The notes beneath the pieces are model-generated. The model was not told the DNA's origin. It saw only the letters and a list, made by a program, of their open reading frames with translations, and did no database searches. A stretch of DNA of 31,582 bases from Reticulitermes lucifugus. Its lineage: Eukaryota > Arthropoda > Insecta > Blattodea > Rhinotermitidae. Below are positions 1 to 11,562 of the stretch, in pieces. Each line of letters starts with the position of its first letter. The stretch's first letter is position 1. The stretch covers positions 1 through 31,582 of the forward strand of contig JAKCWW010006707.1 in NCBI GenBank assembly GCA_026260175.1, read 5' to 3'. The position numbers and the translations under genes are program-made.

Positions 1-24
1 TGTGTGTGTGTGTGTGTGTGTGTG
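1..24. repeat. (TG)n microsatellite, cut by window edge
   Basis: Twelve uninterrupted TG dinucleotides begin the window. The true left boundary lies outside it. Confidence 0.97.
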
Positions 25-1959
25 GGCGTGCTTTCTGTTGGTGAAGATGCAAGCAATAAAGTACGGTAGGATTTTATGACTTTTCCTCGCATTTTACTGA
101 ATGTGGCTACAGGCAGCCAGACATACAGATTGCGGTATTATAAGCCACTTCATCTTTCAATTTCACCCACGCTTAAACTGTCAAGGAGCAAGGGCACATT
201 ACACCACGTAACAGTATCGCCACTTACGCATTTTAAAGCAGAAATTTCACGTAAGTGATGTACACAAATTGAGTTAATTTCGTACTTTTTTCCACCAACT
301 TACCCCCTCGTCTGTCCCAGTTGCATGTGCTGAAAGCTCGGTGTAATTCAAACTGGGACCCAAAAAGGCGATTTTTACAGTGGGTGAGGCCGGAGGCGAC
401 GGAAAGGGTACTTACCTGAAACATAGAGAAAACGTAAGATTTTATATCATTTTCGAGGAAATAATTTCATATCAAGTATGTATACAGGTTGCTCAAGAAA
501 TGTCAGGCCCTTATGGAAATTTAGTTTTATTACCGTGTCCACAACAGCGCACCACTGCTCCCAGTCTAAACATTAACCACTTTAACATCCGTTTTATCCT
601 CATACTCCAATATATGCTTCGGTCTTCAATTTATCTCTCTCGTGCAGGTGTTCCCAGTAACGTTTTTCGCATTTTCAGATTTGCTATGCATGTTACATGA
701 CCCTGTCAACCCATTTTCCTTGATTTTACCAGCCTACCAATAATTGTCGAAGGCTAAATATTTTAAGACACTCAATCCTTAGTGTTATAAAATTATTATA
801 TTTATTATATATTATTATATATATAAGTATTCACGATTGGAGTTTCTTTAGTTTTAACAGTTAAAATGGCTTCCACAGACAGCCTGGGTGTAAGCTGTAA
901 AATAATTATGTCACTTTAAACTCAACGTAGTACAAACATTAATCGGTAACTGCTTATCACCCCTACAGCAAGCAAGTTCCACGTTTGTGTTATATCCTGA
1001 TATGAATTGGCGTGCGTAGTATAGGTGCTAATGAAAATGAGGTGTCCTACCCACCGTGCATGATATGCATAGGGAGAACATCAAACACGAAAATTAGAAC
1101 CTGTCACACTCCCGTCTCATGACAGAGCACGGGGGGGGAGGGAGTTGTTAAAGCAGTATTTAAACAGACCAACTCATTCGAAGGATTGCTTCACTTCGGT
1201 TCCTAAAATCTACCCTTCCTAAAATGTTGATACTGTCACGAGTGAGAACACTGTGTTTGTTCTGCTAATTACCAATACGGGTAAGTGGTTACATAAAGGG
1301 TGTGAGAGGGTACAGGTACGTGTGCGAGGCACAACGCCAAAACAACGAAAAATGACACGATGAGGGGAAGGTTTTTGGAGCGAGATGGATGGATTTAGAA
1401 ATCAGCAGTAGTCAACAGATTTTCAACCCCCTACTGAAGTAGGCAATCACGCGACACTCCGCTGTAAGTTGGGGTGACAGTCTCAACAAGATGGAAAACA
1501 TGGCTCCTGATTATTAGACAAACAAACCCCCACATTTTCCGTCAAATGTTAGAAACACTCGCCATGTTGTACTATCCGCCTCATTATTGCTACTTAGATT
1601 ACACCATTATTGTTATATTTGTTGTCGGCAAGGGGAGGGCTTGAAGAATATCGGCCCCTAATTAAGCTGTATAGAAAAAGTTTCAATGCAACTCCAATTT
1701 TAGAAGCAACAATGACATGCGAATTATCTTACCTCTTCTAATTAAAATACCGAATTTTACGAGGACAAAGATGGGAAATGTACGAATACATAACAGACAG
1801 GAGGGTTCCTTATTACCAAACATCTGTATTGCGTCGTACTATAGTTAGAGCGTCTAACGTTTCTTCGTCCTCTCTGGTTCTGCCATATTTTTTGAACTTG
1901 TCTTGAAAACGGTGAGCAAGTAACGTGAATGTAAGTAAGTCTTCAAGTAAGGTGTCCAG
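25..1959. other. Non-coding stretch, no gene recognised
   Basis: Stops are frequent in all frames. The longest open frame (about 380-700, 106 codons) has no recognisable domain and low-complexity, cysteine- and leucine-scattered composition typical of chance. A TA-rich block (786-826) and a run of eight G (1131-1138) are the only visible structures. I see no tRNA, rRNA or transposon end here. Confidence 0.6.
786..826. repeat. TTATA-type AT-rich simple repeat
   Basis: Imperfect repeats of ATTATAT/TTATAT with no G or C except at the edges. Simple sequence, no function inferred. Confidence 0.8.
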
Positions 1960-1971
1960 TTGCCAACAAAC

Positions 1972-2169
1972 ATGAATTCGGTCGAAGAATATTTAGCGGA
2001 AAGACAGACGCAAGTACATAAGGTGTTCAACGTGTCGTCGCTCTTTTCAATCGAATCACTTGACTCCAATTCACACGAAGAGAAATTGCTTATTAAAGAC
2101 TCACATTGCGCTCCAGAGAAGTTGCAGTGTTTCGCCCTCAAAAACAATTTTTACGCATTGCTTTCTTAA
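1972..2169 (+). other. Small ORF, 65 aa, unrecognised, possibly a real short exon or peptide
   Basis: ATG at 1972 lies in the context ACAAACATGA, which fits the A-rich start context usual in insects. The frame is closed by TAA at 1948 upstream and ends with TAA at 2167-2169. The peptide begins MNSVEEYLAERQTQVHKVF and is rich in E, K, S and L, which looks more protein-like than the other open frames in the first 7 kb. No signal peptide, membrane segment or known domain is visible. An overlapping antisense frame (1854-2147) is equally open, so this may still be chance. It could also be a first exon, or the remains of a transposon ORF. No splice site clearly belongs to it. The function is unknown. 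Confidence 0.2.
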
Positions 2170-2486
2170 TGACCAGTTGTTTATATTCAAAGACATAAAA
2201 CTCAAAATGACAATTGCGAATTTCATATTTTTCTAGAACATTCGGAAATGTTGTGTTGTAACTTTAAAGTGAAGCTTCAGTATTTCAGCCTGTTATAGAA
2301 CACAGAATGGTTGTGTTTAAAACTGATCTCTCCTAATTTATAACCTTACTAAGAAACCTAACACTTCGTTATGATATCTTATATTAAAGATGTTTGCTTT
2401 CTTACACTATATATGTTCCAAGAAGAGAGCGTTTATGGCACATTTTTTGACTTAGGTTAAATATAATAACACGCACTGTATTGAAG

Positions 2487-2526
2487 AATAAATAAATAAA
2501 TAAATATATATATATATATATATATA
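2487..2526. repeat. (AATA)n followed by (AT)n microsatellite
   Basis: About four to five AATA units run directly into eleven or more AT units. This compound layout is typical of microsatellites that grew from the A-rich tail of a retroposed sequence, but no SINE head is visible just upstream. Confidence 0.95.
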
Positions 2527-5500
2527 AAGCCCGGAATTCAAGCTACAAATGTCAATACAGGTAACGAAATCATATCAAACAATATCAAAACGTCATATGT
2601 TTTCTAAACCGAGAATATTTCAAAAGATACTCTTGCAGAGTGGATGGTGCTGGTTTCTGGAAACAGACGCTTGGCGTCGCGATGCGGTCTACCCAAGCTA
2701 GATTGACATCGCCGTCGCCTGTAACGCAATTCGAACTCACACTAAGCCGTCTGCTGTTCGGTAACAGAGTTCGGCTGCTGTGCAAACAAGGAACTCAGCA
2801 TTTTGTCGCGAGATTCAGTACGTGTAACAGGTTTAGAGAAAACGCTATTTTATTAAAGGCTGTCCAAACTTCTGACAGTACGGAGGCAGTCGAAGATAAA
2901 GCTATGAAAGTTATTAATCTACCAGATTATAACACAGCCTACTGGATTAAACTGGCTCAGAACGGAGTTAAAGGGCGTGTTTTAGTGGTGACAGTAACGA
3001 TAATTTGGGTTCCAAAATAACGGAATTTCTTGAACAGGCAATTGTCAATCAACTGCAGCGAATGTTGTTAATCAATCAGTCTGTTTGTATGCCAGTAAAT
3101 GTGCAAAGTTAATTCGAAAAAGTCATAAAATTATTAGACATAAAATTAAAAATTATTTACAGGAACAGCGAAAATATAAGTTCGCCCTATGTACTTAAAA
3201 ACTTATCAATTCGTCAACTTTACTGAACGTAACATACAGATTATTACAGGTATGTTCAATGCCTTCAAATTAGTGTGGATGCAAGTCCAAAGAATTGAGA
3301 ACGCCGTGCTCTATCGGCAACTTCTTCAGCGCCAAAGCGAAGCAATTAACATAACATGCAGGCGGTAGCCTTTCCTGACTCAAGGAGGTGACATGTCGAG
3401 CCGGTGTATTCAAAAACTCTCAAATTTGATGTCCCATTAAGAACATATAAGATGTGGTTTCAAGGACTAAACTGAATATGTCCTTCAAACTAACAAAAAG
3501 GCGCTTTCTCTAATAATGCAATGTAAATCGTAAAGAAACCTCAGATATTTTTTTTTCAAAACCATGTATGATGCCATTATTTAGACTGAAATCAGGCATT
3601 CCGCTTTGTAAGGACAAACCGACAAATTTCTCTCAGAATAATGGACGCTCAACGCTAACGTTTGCAACACTGAAGGAAAAAAGCATGTGTAAATAAATAA
3701 TGAATATTTTGCCTCAACCTTTCAAGAACCGGGCACTTACTGTATCTTGAAATAAGATTTTATGTGTGAAGTGAACCAATTGTGCCTCTTCTTGAATAGA
3801 AAATGAAGAGTGTATTACGTCCTTTTAATGCCGCACAGCAACACTACGCCTAGACGAAAAATCTCGTTGTAAGAGAAAGACCGACAATTTAGCTACACAA
3901 GTGACAAACAGTGGGGAAACACCGTTCATCATTCGCTCCATTAGGCCTACCAGCAACGTGCGTCTGTTTGTTTCCACCACACAGTTGCACCCTCAGCAAA
4001 ACCGGACGCTGGGGTTGTTCTTCGGTAATCTTCACTACAATTTTTTGTTATGATACAGGATTTGAAAAGAGGGGATCATTTTTAGGGAGGGTTTGCAAGG
4101 TCCCTCGCTTTCTAAGCCTTACCGTCAATCACAGTCACTTTTGCGATAAGCAATGTATTGGAATGGACAGAGGGTGGATGATATTGGGGTTGCTACCCTA
4201 CATGATGGCGTGTAGGTTAACGCCATTTGTCTCACAAACAGTCGGTCAACGCGATATTTATTTAAACATATACTACACTAGATAGATCCAAATGTAGTAA
4301 TGGGCGTAGTTGGTACTCAGTGATAATTGTGGCTGGTATTGTGAAACACTTCTACGGCTGTTTTAAAATAAGTTACACAAAATGCCACATATTCTGCCAC
4401 ATGATTCTTTTAATAAAAGATATATCCAAATTTCCACACCGCCGTATCCTCAATGAGCAAGTATTACCCCGCTCGGATTTTCCGTGTTTTAATCATTCTT
4501 ATGTCAAAAGATTTTTACATGTCATAAAGGGCTTGATTGTGTAATTTGTGTGGTGATCGCAATTTGAACAAAAGAATAGACTTTCTGCAGTGCCATTACC
4601 CAACTGTTTTATATTCTTTTGCAATAACAGACACGTTGTCTACTTAAAAATTAACTTAAAGTGTACAAATTGTTTAAAATTATAAATAAAGAATCCGCAC
4701 AATAAATCGAAATGATTTTCCGATTTCTGTTACCATGAAGGTCGTTTTGAGGTTATGTTTACTATAGGCATTAAAACACGCTCTGATGCAATCACATCGT
4801 GCAGCACAGACCACGAGGCGATGCAAGCATTAAGCCCGTCCATCAATTACGCTCCATTCAATATAACTTTTCGCAATTTCGAAACTAATCTGAGGGAAAA
4901 ACAAACATGCATTTTAATATATCAGCAGGGTTTTGGTTTCTGCTGACATGTTTATCGTGATCCATTGTTTACATTTGTAACCGAACTAATTCAATGAAAA
5001 GAAGGCATTAGATGTAAATTTGAATACTCGCAGCAGTTTTCAAAAGAAGCACCGGATTTAAAGGAACAGAAACTTGTGCCATTTCAGCCCCCTTTCTATG
5101 ACAACAAACGGTCTCTTGAGTGGACTTCTTGTCCCACCCTTTCATATACATATATTTTTTACTACCTCCCTCTTACAAAAGGGATAGTAGTCTACATTTT
5201 CCGTGCAAAATTTATATCCATTCGCGCATATATTTTAAAAATGTCTGTACGACCCCCTGCCTCACCCAAAGTGCACATTCAAAACCACTCTATAACCCAA
5301 ACAATGTTGCAGAGGAAAATGGGTGTAAGTAACATCAACAGCTTCTATCTATTGCATTTTAAGAAGGGAGATAGTTTTCTCAGGCACACCATTTCAAGAG
5401 ATATTTAAAGGGAAGAGTAAGTAATCAAATTTTCCTTTACGTTCGACGAAATTTCAAGAATAAATATCAGATTTCCGCCCCACACGTACAGTTATTACCG

Positions 5501-6380
5501 CAATGATCTTGTATCTTGCGCATATTCTGTTACTGAACTGCTGTATGGGGCATCTTTACGTCTAACTATAAAGTACATAACACTTACTTTAATGTCCGGT
5601 ATGTCAGCATTCCGATTACAATTATTTGTTTCTTCCAATAAACAGCAAATATTATCCTAACATTATTAACAAACTGGTCGTTATAACGTAAATCCCCCGT
5701 ATTTTCTTGTAAGCAGGAAATTAGTTTTTAAATGCTACTTCTACGAAGATGTTCGTAACAAAAACCGAACTCACATACTGTACACGGACATGGAGATATG
5801 GCTAATAAAGCGTTACGTAAAGTGGCAAAGTAGGTGTGGAGGCCTAAAATAGATACTTCTCATTAAATTTTTATGGATGTGTTGAAGACAATAAAGACTG
5901 TGCTGGACATCCGATACCAATCAAATTACAAATACAACAGACATATGTATATGATTTTGTATAGGACTGAAAAAGACTACACTGGAGCAAATATTCATGA
6001 ATCAATGGTGATTGTAGGGTAGATGTCGTGAATTATTTCAGGACTAGGCCTATATACTGTATAGTGTAAGGTAGAATTATGAGATGAATGCAAACAACGT
6101 AATGGAAAGAAATTCGGATGATCACAGAATTATACAGGAACTATTGATGAAATCATCACAAAACGTCTGCCATTCCAAGTCCCGCGGCCGAGAGCCAAAC
6201 TCGGGTTCTCGAGAATACCAAACACAAATGCTAGCCGCTCTGAAGCAACACAATTTTTGTGTGATTGTTCTGAAAGTAAATACATTACTGTCCGTGTTGC
6301 CATTGTGAATGAAATGGCTGCATTTAACGTCGCTCTATGAACGAGTGGTTATTTAGCATCAAATGATATGCAAAGCAGGA
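2527..6380. other. Non-coding stretch with a few unremarkable open frames
   Basis: No gene is recognised. Open frames at about 2640-3020 (126 codons), 3911-4285 (124 codons) and 5076-5408 (110 codons) show no motif I know, and none has convincing flanking splice sites. The 2640-2820 part is richer in GC and CpG than its surroundings and is open on both strands, so it could be an old element fragment. I see no tRNA, terminal repeats or simple repeats in the rest. Confidence 0.55.
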
Positions 6381-6384
6381 TTAA

Positions 6385-6530
6385 GATCTGTAGCAATAGA
6401 TAAAGCTTCTGACATACATATCGGTGGTGTCTGGTTCGAATCTCAGTCGAAAACCGGCTATCCTGACAGGTTTATCTTGATCTTTCTCAGTTCGTCCAAT
6501 AAATGTGGAGTTTTACCTTAAATTCCGCAA
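6385..6530 (+). repeat. Decayed tRNA-derived SINE (candidate)
   Basis: A box-like TGTAGCAATAGATAAAGC (from 6389) is followed about 44 bases later by a B box, GGTTCGAATCT (6433-6443). This spacing suits a class I tRNA head. The arms around the B box are only weakly complementary, so this is not a functional tRNA gene. Downstream sequence to about 6530 has no clear tail or target-site duplication, so the 3' limit is a guess. It is a different head from the tRNA-Leu SINE found four times elsewhere in the window. Confidence 0.4.
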
Positions 6531-7125
6531 AGGCAGCTTCTTTTCATAACGTTTTCGAGTCACATCTCACTATCACTGTAATATTTGGCGTAACAGAACT
6601 CCAAGTATGACGTCGTTAAAAAAACTGCTCATAGACATAAATAATATCACTTCCAATGAACTTTCAAGTGTTGAAAGGAAAATGGTTTGGCTTGCTGGAA
6701 GTTTGTATGCCGACGTTTGCCTGAAGAAATTATTGAAGTTTTCAAGAAAATGGCTTTCAGTGTCGCAGAAAGACTTGTGTCACTTTTACTTTAATCATAA
6801 TTCTTATTGAAGTGGTCCATTGCAAGGACCCAGAGGATTCTAAATCTTGGGTTCTTTCAAAAAATAAAGTTTATCTACATATATATAGCACATCTCTTAC
6901 GTAAGACATCATCGAGGGACCTCTAGATGCCATAGTAATTTCATACTGAAGTACCCGAAGGAATGTTTCTGTCAACATTTTTTTAAAGAAACGAGCGTGT
7001 GGCGCAGAAGATCCAGGAATTGCATTACAGAACTTAATACAGCTAAACATAAGCATATCAAGTGATAAGTCAAACCGACTTCAATTTGAGATTCCAAAAA
7101 TTTATATTCGGAATCCTTTACTGGT
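6531..7125. other. Non-coding stretch
   Basis: AT-rich, with only short open frames (6607-6810 forward, 6871-7056 reverse) that match nothing I recognise. Confidence 0.6.
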
Positions 7126-7243
7126 TAATATGAACCTACGTGTCTTGAACCAAAAGTACTTTTTCACTCAGCCGAAACAACTGTATTGGTAAACAAATTC
7201 CTTTTTTTTACAATAACTATCTACACGTTTCATCTTTTTAATA

Positions 7244-7286
7244 GAGCCTGATGATAGCTTTAGAAAAAAGCCGAAACATGTAGCTA
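7244..7286 (+). ncRNA. Hammerhead-ribozyme-like motif, copy 1
   Basis: Core box CTGATGA (7248-7254) is intact. Stem II is GCTTT (7257-7261) paired with AAAGC (7267-7271) around an AGAAA loop. It is followed by GAAAC (7273-7277) and ATGTA. Stem I can form from AGC before the core and GCT after it. In hammerhead numbering the GTA would be the cleavage triplet, and stem III is reduced to the self-complementary ACATGT. Two extra bases (TA) lie between the core and stem II, and a C lies opposite them. Self-cleavage is possible only by inference, most likely as a dimer. Confidence 0.5.
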
Positions 7287-7321
7287 GTTATTGTAAACAA
7301 ACAGGATTTCTTTTGCCAATA

Positions 7322-7362
7322 AAACCTGATAGCTTCATCAAAAAAGCCGAAACATGTAGCTA
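7322..7362 (+). ncRNA. Hammerhead-like motif, copy 2 (core shortened)
   Basis: Tandem repeat of copy 1, about 76 bases downstream, sharing AAAAAAGCCGAAACATGTAG and the following CTAGTTATT. The first core box lacks three bases (CTGAT then AGCTT instead of CTGATGATAGCTT). Stem II GCTT/AAGC survives. The loss of GA from the core should abolish catalysis. Confidence 0.4.
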
Positions 7363-7440
7363 GTTATTTAAACAAGAAGGAATTGGTTTACCAATAAATT
7401 TGTATCAAATGAATACAAAAGTACTTTTGGGTTCATATTA

Positions 7441-8070
7441 GAACCAAAAAGAGGTGCCACACATCAATGAATCTGTAACACGCACAAAGATTCAGTGCAC
7501 AGAAAACGTCCATCAGATAAACCAAACGGTTAACGAATGTTTGAGGTCTTCACGGCTGTGAGTGAGGACTCCGTCATTCTGGCATATGACGCCGCGTTAA
7601 TGATTAATCGGATCCCGAATTTTCCAAGGCATTACGTTCCTCCAAAACTTCAGAAACCAATCGCCCTGTTACGCTGCGTCATATCCTAGAAAAACAGAGT
7701 ATTCAGACGGTTAATGTTTAAAGGAAAAAATCATGTAAGAATCATACGATACACATAAACACCCCTACATAATGTGGGTAAAATATAGAGATTCTTAATG
7801 GCAACAGCAGGTGGCATGTGTAATAACTACTGGCTTTCAACGATTAACACATATTTCAGTGTATGTCACATCAATGAATTGCCAGCAAGAGAAACATTTC
7901 TAAACCCTTTATTTAAACATTCCCAAAATAACCTGACAAAACTGATTAAATATTTTTCCCCCAGTCTCAGGCGTGTTTGTAAATTTTGTATAATATTTTA
8001 CTACCGTCGCCGCAACAGTCGTCCTTTAGTTAATGTTAACGCACCTACGGTTAAATTCGTTTTGTTTAAA
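7441..8070. other. Non-coding stretch
   Basis: No gene or repeat recognised. A 92-codon frame at 7798-8076 runs into the hAT-like element and resembles nothing I know. Confidence 0.6.
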
Positions 8071-8277
8071 CAATAGGTGCCCAACCTGCATCCCGCCAGG
8101 TTGTGTTATGCGGCCCGAGGCCACGTTTGTAAATTGTGTACACATATGCAGCAAAAAATTACACAAGTATTTATGCGCTTATGTATACTACTTATTATGA
8201 CTTTTACACGTGCGGCCTGCGAAGCAGCCTGCAATCACGAGTGTGGCCCTTGGCCAAAAAAGGCTGGACATCCATAG
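8071..8277. mobile_element. Non-autonomous hAT-like element (about 206 bp)
   Basis: The left end CAATAGGTGCCCAACCTGC and the right end AAGGCTGGACATCCATAG are imperfect terminal inverted repeats that resemble the CAGGGGTGGCCAACC ends of a widespread hAT group. Most mismatches between the two ends are transitions, as expected from decay. The interior carries the repeated GCGGCC / GTGGCCCTTGGCC words typical of the same group's subterminal regions. The flanks GTTTAAAC (8064-8071) and GTTTAAAG (8277-8284) agree at 7 of 8 bases, fitting the 8-bp target duplication of hAT elements, though this sets the ends one base differently. There is no transposase: the 66-codon frame inside is incidental. Confidence 0.6.
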
Positions 8278-10866
8278 TTTAAAGAATGCTGAAAGTGCTG
8301 TATGTTGATACATTTAAATGTAATCGTGTGTGCTAATGATACAATGGTACAGACTGAATGTGGTTCAAGTGAGAGACCTTATGAATATGGCAACCAACTT
8401 TGGAATTTCATAAAATGTGGCGAATTTATTAAGCAGCTTACTGAATACTGGTTTCTCAAAATGGACTTTGCTCCATGGACTTAACTTATGTGTTTGAAAC
8501 CAGTTGGGATGACAAGTTCCGTGGAGGAAAGACAGCTTCGTGATTTATACCCAGGAAGTTTGCGGCGATGTGGTATGTATTTGGAAAGAAAAAGAAAAGC
8601 GAAAGAATAATATTAAAACCGAGTCCAGAGAAACGATTGTTAAGAATGTGTATTATACGAAACTACCTCAGGGTCGTTGAGTTGATTAATTTTTATACTG
8701 GCGGTCATAAAACTTTGAATTCTATTACAATAGAATTCCTACTTTAGAAGGAAAAAAGATCAGAAGTACAAGTAGGTGCTTAAATCGAGAAAACAAAACA
8801 TGCATATATCACATACACTCCCTCATTCGAAACATTTTGTTGGCACGTGACCCCAAAGATATTACACTTCACACTAGATTAAGAATAGTTAATTTCTTGA
8901 ATCTGTTTTGCAAAAAACGCTTCAAATAAAAGAGTATGGAACATCAAATCCATTACAGCTTTCAAAATAGTTAGGTACGTAACTAGCTCCATAGAGAGGT
9001 CATTAACGATAATCTGGTAGTTCATATTCTGGTGAAGGAACTGCTCTCCTTTCATGGAATTCGACATTTCGTTACCTTATTCCGAAGAATCCGTCTCTGG
9101 ACATTATCCTGAATCACAAAAGTCCTGTCCACACGTAAGAGCAATAACCTATCTATGCCTATATATCCCCTTATTGTGTAACAACAAATTATGTTTTTAT
9201 CCTTCACTAATCAGGTAAAGATAATGAAATAATATCCGCTAAAGAAAAATGATTAACAGCTGATTATGATAATGATGGTGATAAAATACGTCATAAAATA
9301 AATAAATAACGAAAGCGCGGAAAATTGGAGCCAGAAGTTCCGCCAGCAGTGACAGACAAGATGGGCTTTTTGCTACAGTTCAGAGCGAAACCAGGAAATC
9401 TCATTCCTTTTAAGCAAACAAATATAATGACATTTTTATACGAGATTATTCTAATTTCTCCGTCTAAACCCTCAAAAGTCATTTTAAATCTCCTGGTGGC
9501 CCAACCGAGTTTCTCTTCAGTGAGACTTCATGTTGGATAAAAGGGTGAAAGCGGCATGGGGTGTGTTGGGGGTAAAACGAAATAGCGGCTGAGGAAGGGA
9601 GAGGAAAGCTCCCACAGACATATACGTTTGGATAAGACGCAATGTGTACGCTTCCCTCCCAGTCGTGTCAGTTGGAACTTCCCTCTATCCGGGCAATAAA
9701 GCGTGCATGAGACGTCGCGCCGGCGATATAGTGCCACTGTGCATGGAATGTCCAGAGTTTCATCGTAAACACATCGCGGAATTATAATCTGATAATAAGC
9801 GTTTAGGAGTTCATATGCCCCACAAACGACCTAATAATTGCTGGAATAAAGGAGCGAGCAGCATTTCATATTGTACCACTAGCCTTTTGGAAGTTCATGA
9901 AGGTCACAAGTATTTTAAGGTGTGAAGTCCGGATGAGGGTTATACAGAAATCATTCAGAAGGACGATGAGAAAACATTTCGGAAAAAGCATCCTGGAATA
10001 TCGAAGAGTTAGAGGACAACGTATTTATATATATTAGAAAATCAGGTTGTTAGAATGACAGGTGGAAAAAGCTGGCTCACAAGCGTATAAAATTAGGTGT
10101 TAAAATTCTAATTTTACTACCACAGATTCGAATTACATTAGTATACAAAGTGCAAATGCATGTCAAAAACCGGAGCCACCATTGTCTTATTTAAAGACAT
10201 GAAGAACTGCAGCACTGGCAAGAATCTTCAAGTTGCGTTAGTAAGGAAAAATAATAGAATAATTGATTTGTTGTACATATATTTAAAATTATTAATTTTC
10301 AGAAAGTTTGGATTAATTGAAGACACCTCACTCCGCATATCCATTTGAAGTCAACTTAAGAACGTTAATTAAACCTGACAAAAGAGGTTTACTCTCTTGG
10401 TTTCTTCTTCAAACCTCCCTGCCTGAGGAGCTGCGGAAATGAAAGATTAGAACTGTCATCTAAAAAGGCGGAGAGTCGAAAGGAGACATTCTTGGATATC
10501 CTGGAAATAGTATTATAAAAATTGTACCAACCTGTTGTCGGATACAAAAAGATCAACCAGCATTTCAACACGCAGACCGTAAATGGAATCTCTTAAGCTA
10601 CATATAGGTACAGCAGAATAAAATACTAAATTTTCTTATCCTCATACTAATTCATCAGGCATAACAGTTACTCTCGGATTAATTAAGCAATGAAGAAATT
10701 AGGAAGAGAAGGAATTCGGAAAATGATTGTTACCAATCGGTTACGAATCTTTTATCTTTTCGAATTCTATTTAAGAGAAACTTTAGAACACAGAGAAATA
10801 CAGTTATATGTGTTGTTCAGTATGGATGTGGAAATGTTTCTAATCCTAAGAGAATAATGTAAATTA
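8278..10866. other. Non-coding stretch
   Basis: No gene recognised. About 9540-9790 is richer in GC and CpG than its surroundings (for example GACGTCGCGCCGGCG near 9711-9725) and opens a 69-codon reverse frame. It could be an old element or a regulatory island, and the sequence does not decide. The rest is AT-rich with short frames only. Confidence 0.55.
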
Positions 10867-11107
10867 AGAATGTCAGAGAACACGTTGCTCAAAAAAGTGC
10901 TTGGACCAAAGAATGAGAATGTCAGAGAACAGGTTGCATAAGACAGTGCTTGGACCAAAGAATGAGAATGTCGAACAGGTTGCCCAAGATAATGCTTGGA
11001 ACAAAAAATTAGAACGTCAGAGAATAGGTTGTTCAAGAAAGTGCTTGGACCAAAGAATGAGAATGTCAGAGAATAAGTTGCTCAAGACACTGCTTGGACG
11101 AAAGAAG
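10867..11107 (+). repeat. Minisatellite, five copies of a 49-bp unit
   Basis: The word TGTCAGAGAA and its variants recur at 10871, 10920, 10969, 11015 and 11064. Spacing is 49, 49, 46 and 49, the short step being a 3-base deletion. Each unit also carries GGTTGCTCAAGA and GTGCTTGGACCAAAGAATGA. Because 49 is not a multiple of three, the peptide read across it changes frame in each unit. The unit has few stop codons on either strand, so overlapping frames (10901-11128 forward, 10767-11036 reverse) stay open. These are repeat artefacts rather than genes. Confidence 0.92.
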
Positions 11108-11538
11108 GCGAAAGTGATAGGAGGCTGAAGGAAAATGTATAGTTAAAAACTTCATAATTTGTATTCTTCACCAAGATATTGCTGGATTGATCAAATGAAA
11201 AAAATGAAGAATGTGGCATGCGGAATACATGGGGATATGAGAAATTTTTACAAAACACAGTCGAAGAATCTGAAATGTAGAAGCAACGTGAGAAAACCAG
11301 ACGTATGCTAGGCTAATATTTACATGTGTCTTAAGCAATTAGGACGTGAAATGGATTCATGTGTATCAGGATAGAGCGAAGTGATTTGCTTTTGTGAAGC
11401 CCGTAGTGGACATTCTGCACAAAGGATATTGGTGGTGAAACAGACCACTTGGATGACCTAGATATAAACGGGAGAATAACATTACAATAGATATTAAGAA
11501 ATAGGATGAACGGACGTAGACTGGTTTGATCTGGCTCA

Positions 11539-11562
11539 GAACAGGAACAGGAACAGGAACAA
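11539..11562 (+). repeat. (GAACAG)4 hexamer repeat
   Basis: Four tandem GAACAG units, the last ending AA. It extends the reverse frame through this spot as repeated PVPVP-like codons, which has no further meaning. Confidence 0.9.

Larger units (their letters stand above)
7126..7440. mobile_element. Fold-back element with hammerhead-like centre
   Basis: The right end AAAAGTACTTTTGG plus GTTCATATTA (7417-7440) is the exact reverse complement of TAATATGAACC (7126-7136) plus CCAAAAGTACTTTT (7150-7163), apart from a 13-15 base insertion in the left arm. Further inward, TATTGGTAAAC..AATTCCTT (about 7184-7205) is mirrored at about 7375-7398. The left arm at about 7212-7245 also resembles an inverted, damaged copy of the hammerhead-like unit that follows it. 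The element is therefore a roughly 315-bp imperfect inverted repeat with an extra forward unit at the centre. No protein is encoded. Class assignment is uncertain: it could be a MITE-like fold-back or an inverted pair of Penelope-type ends. Confidence 0.6.

Noticed and set aside
3911..4285. 124-codon forward ORF as a gene
   Set aside because: No domain, no convincing splice sites, composition resembles random translation.
7248..7362. CRISPR-like direct repeats
   Set aside because: Only two copies, eukaryotic context, and the shared part is explained by the hammerhead-like unit.
10767..11128. Forward and reverse repeat-peptide ORFs
   Set aside because: They read a 49-bp minisatellite whose period shifts frame at each unit.
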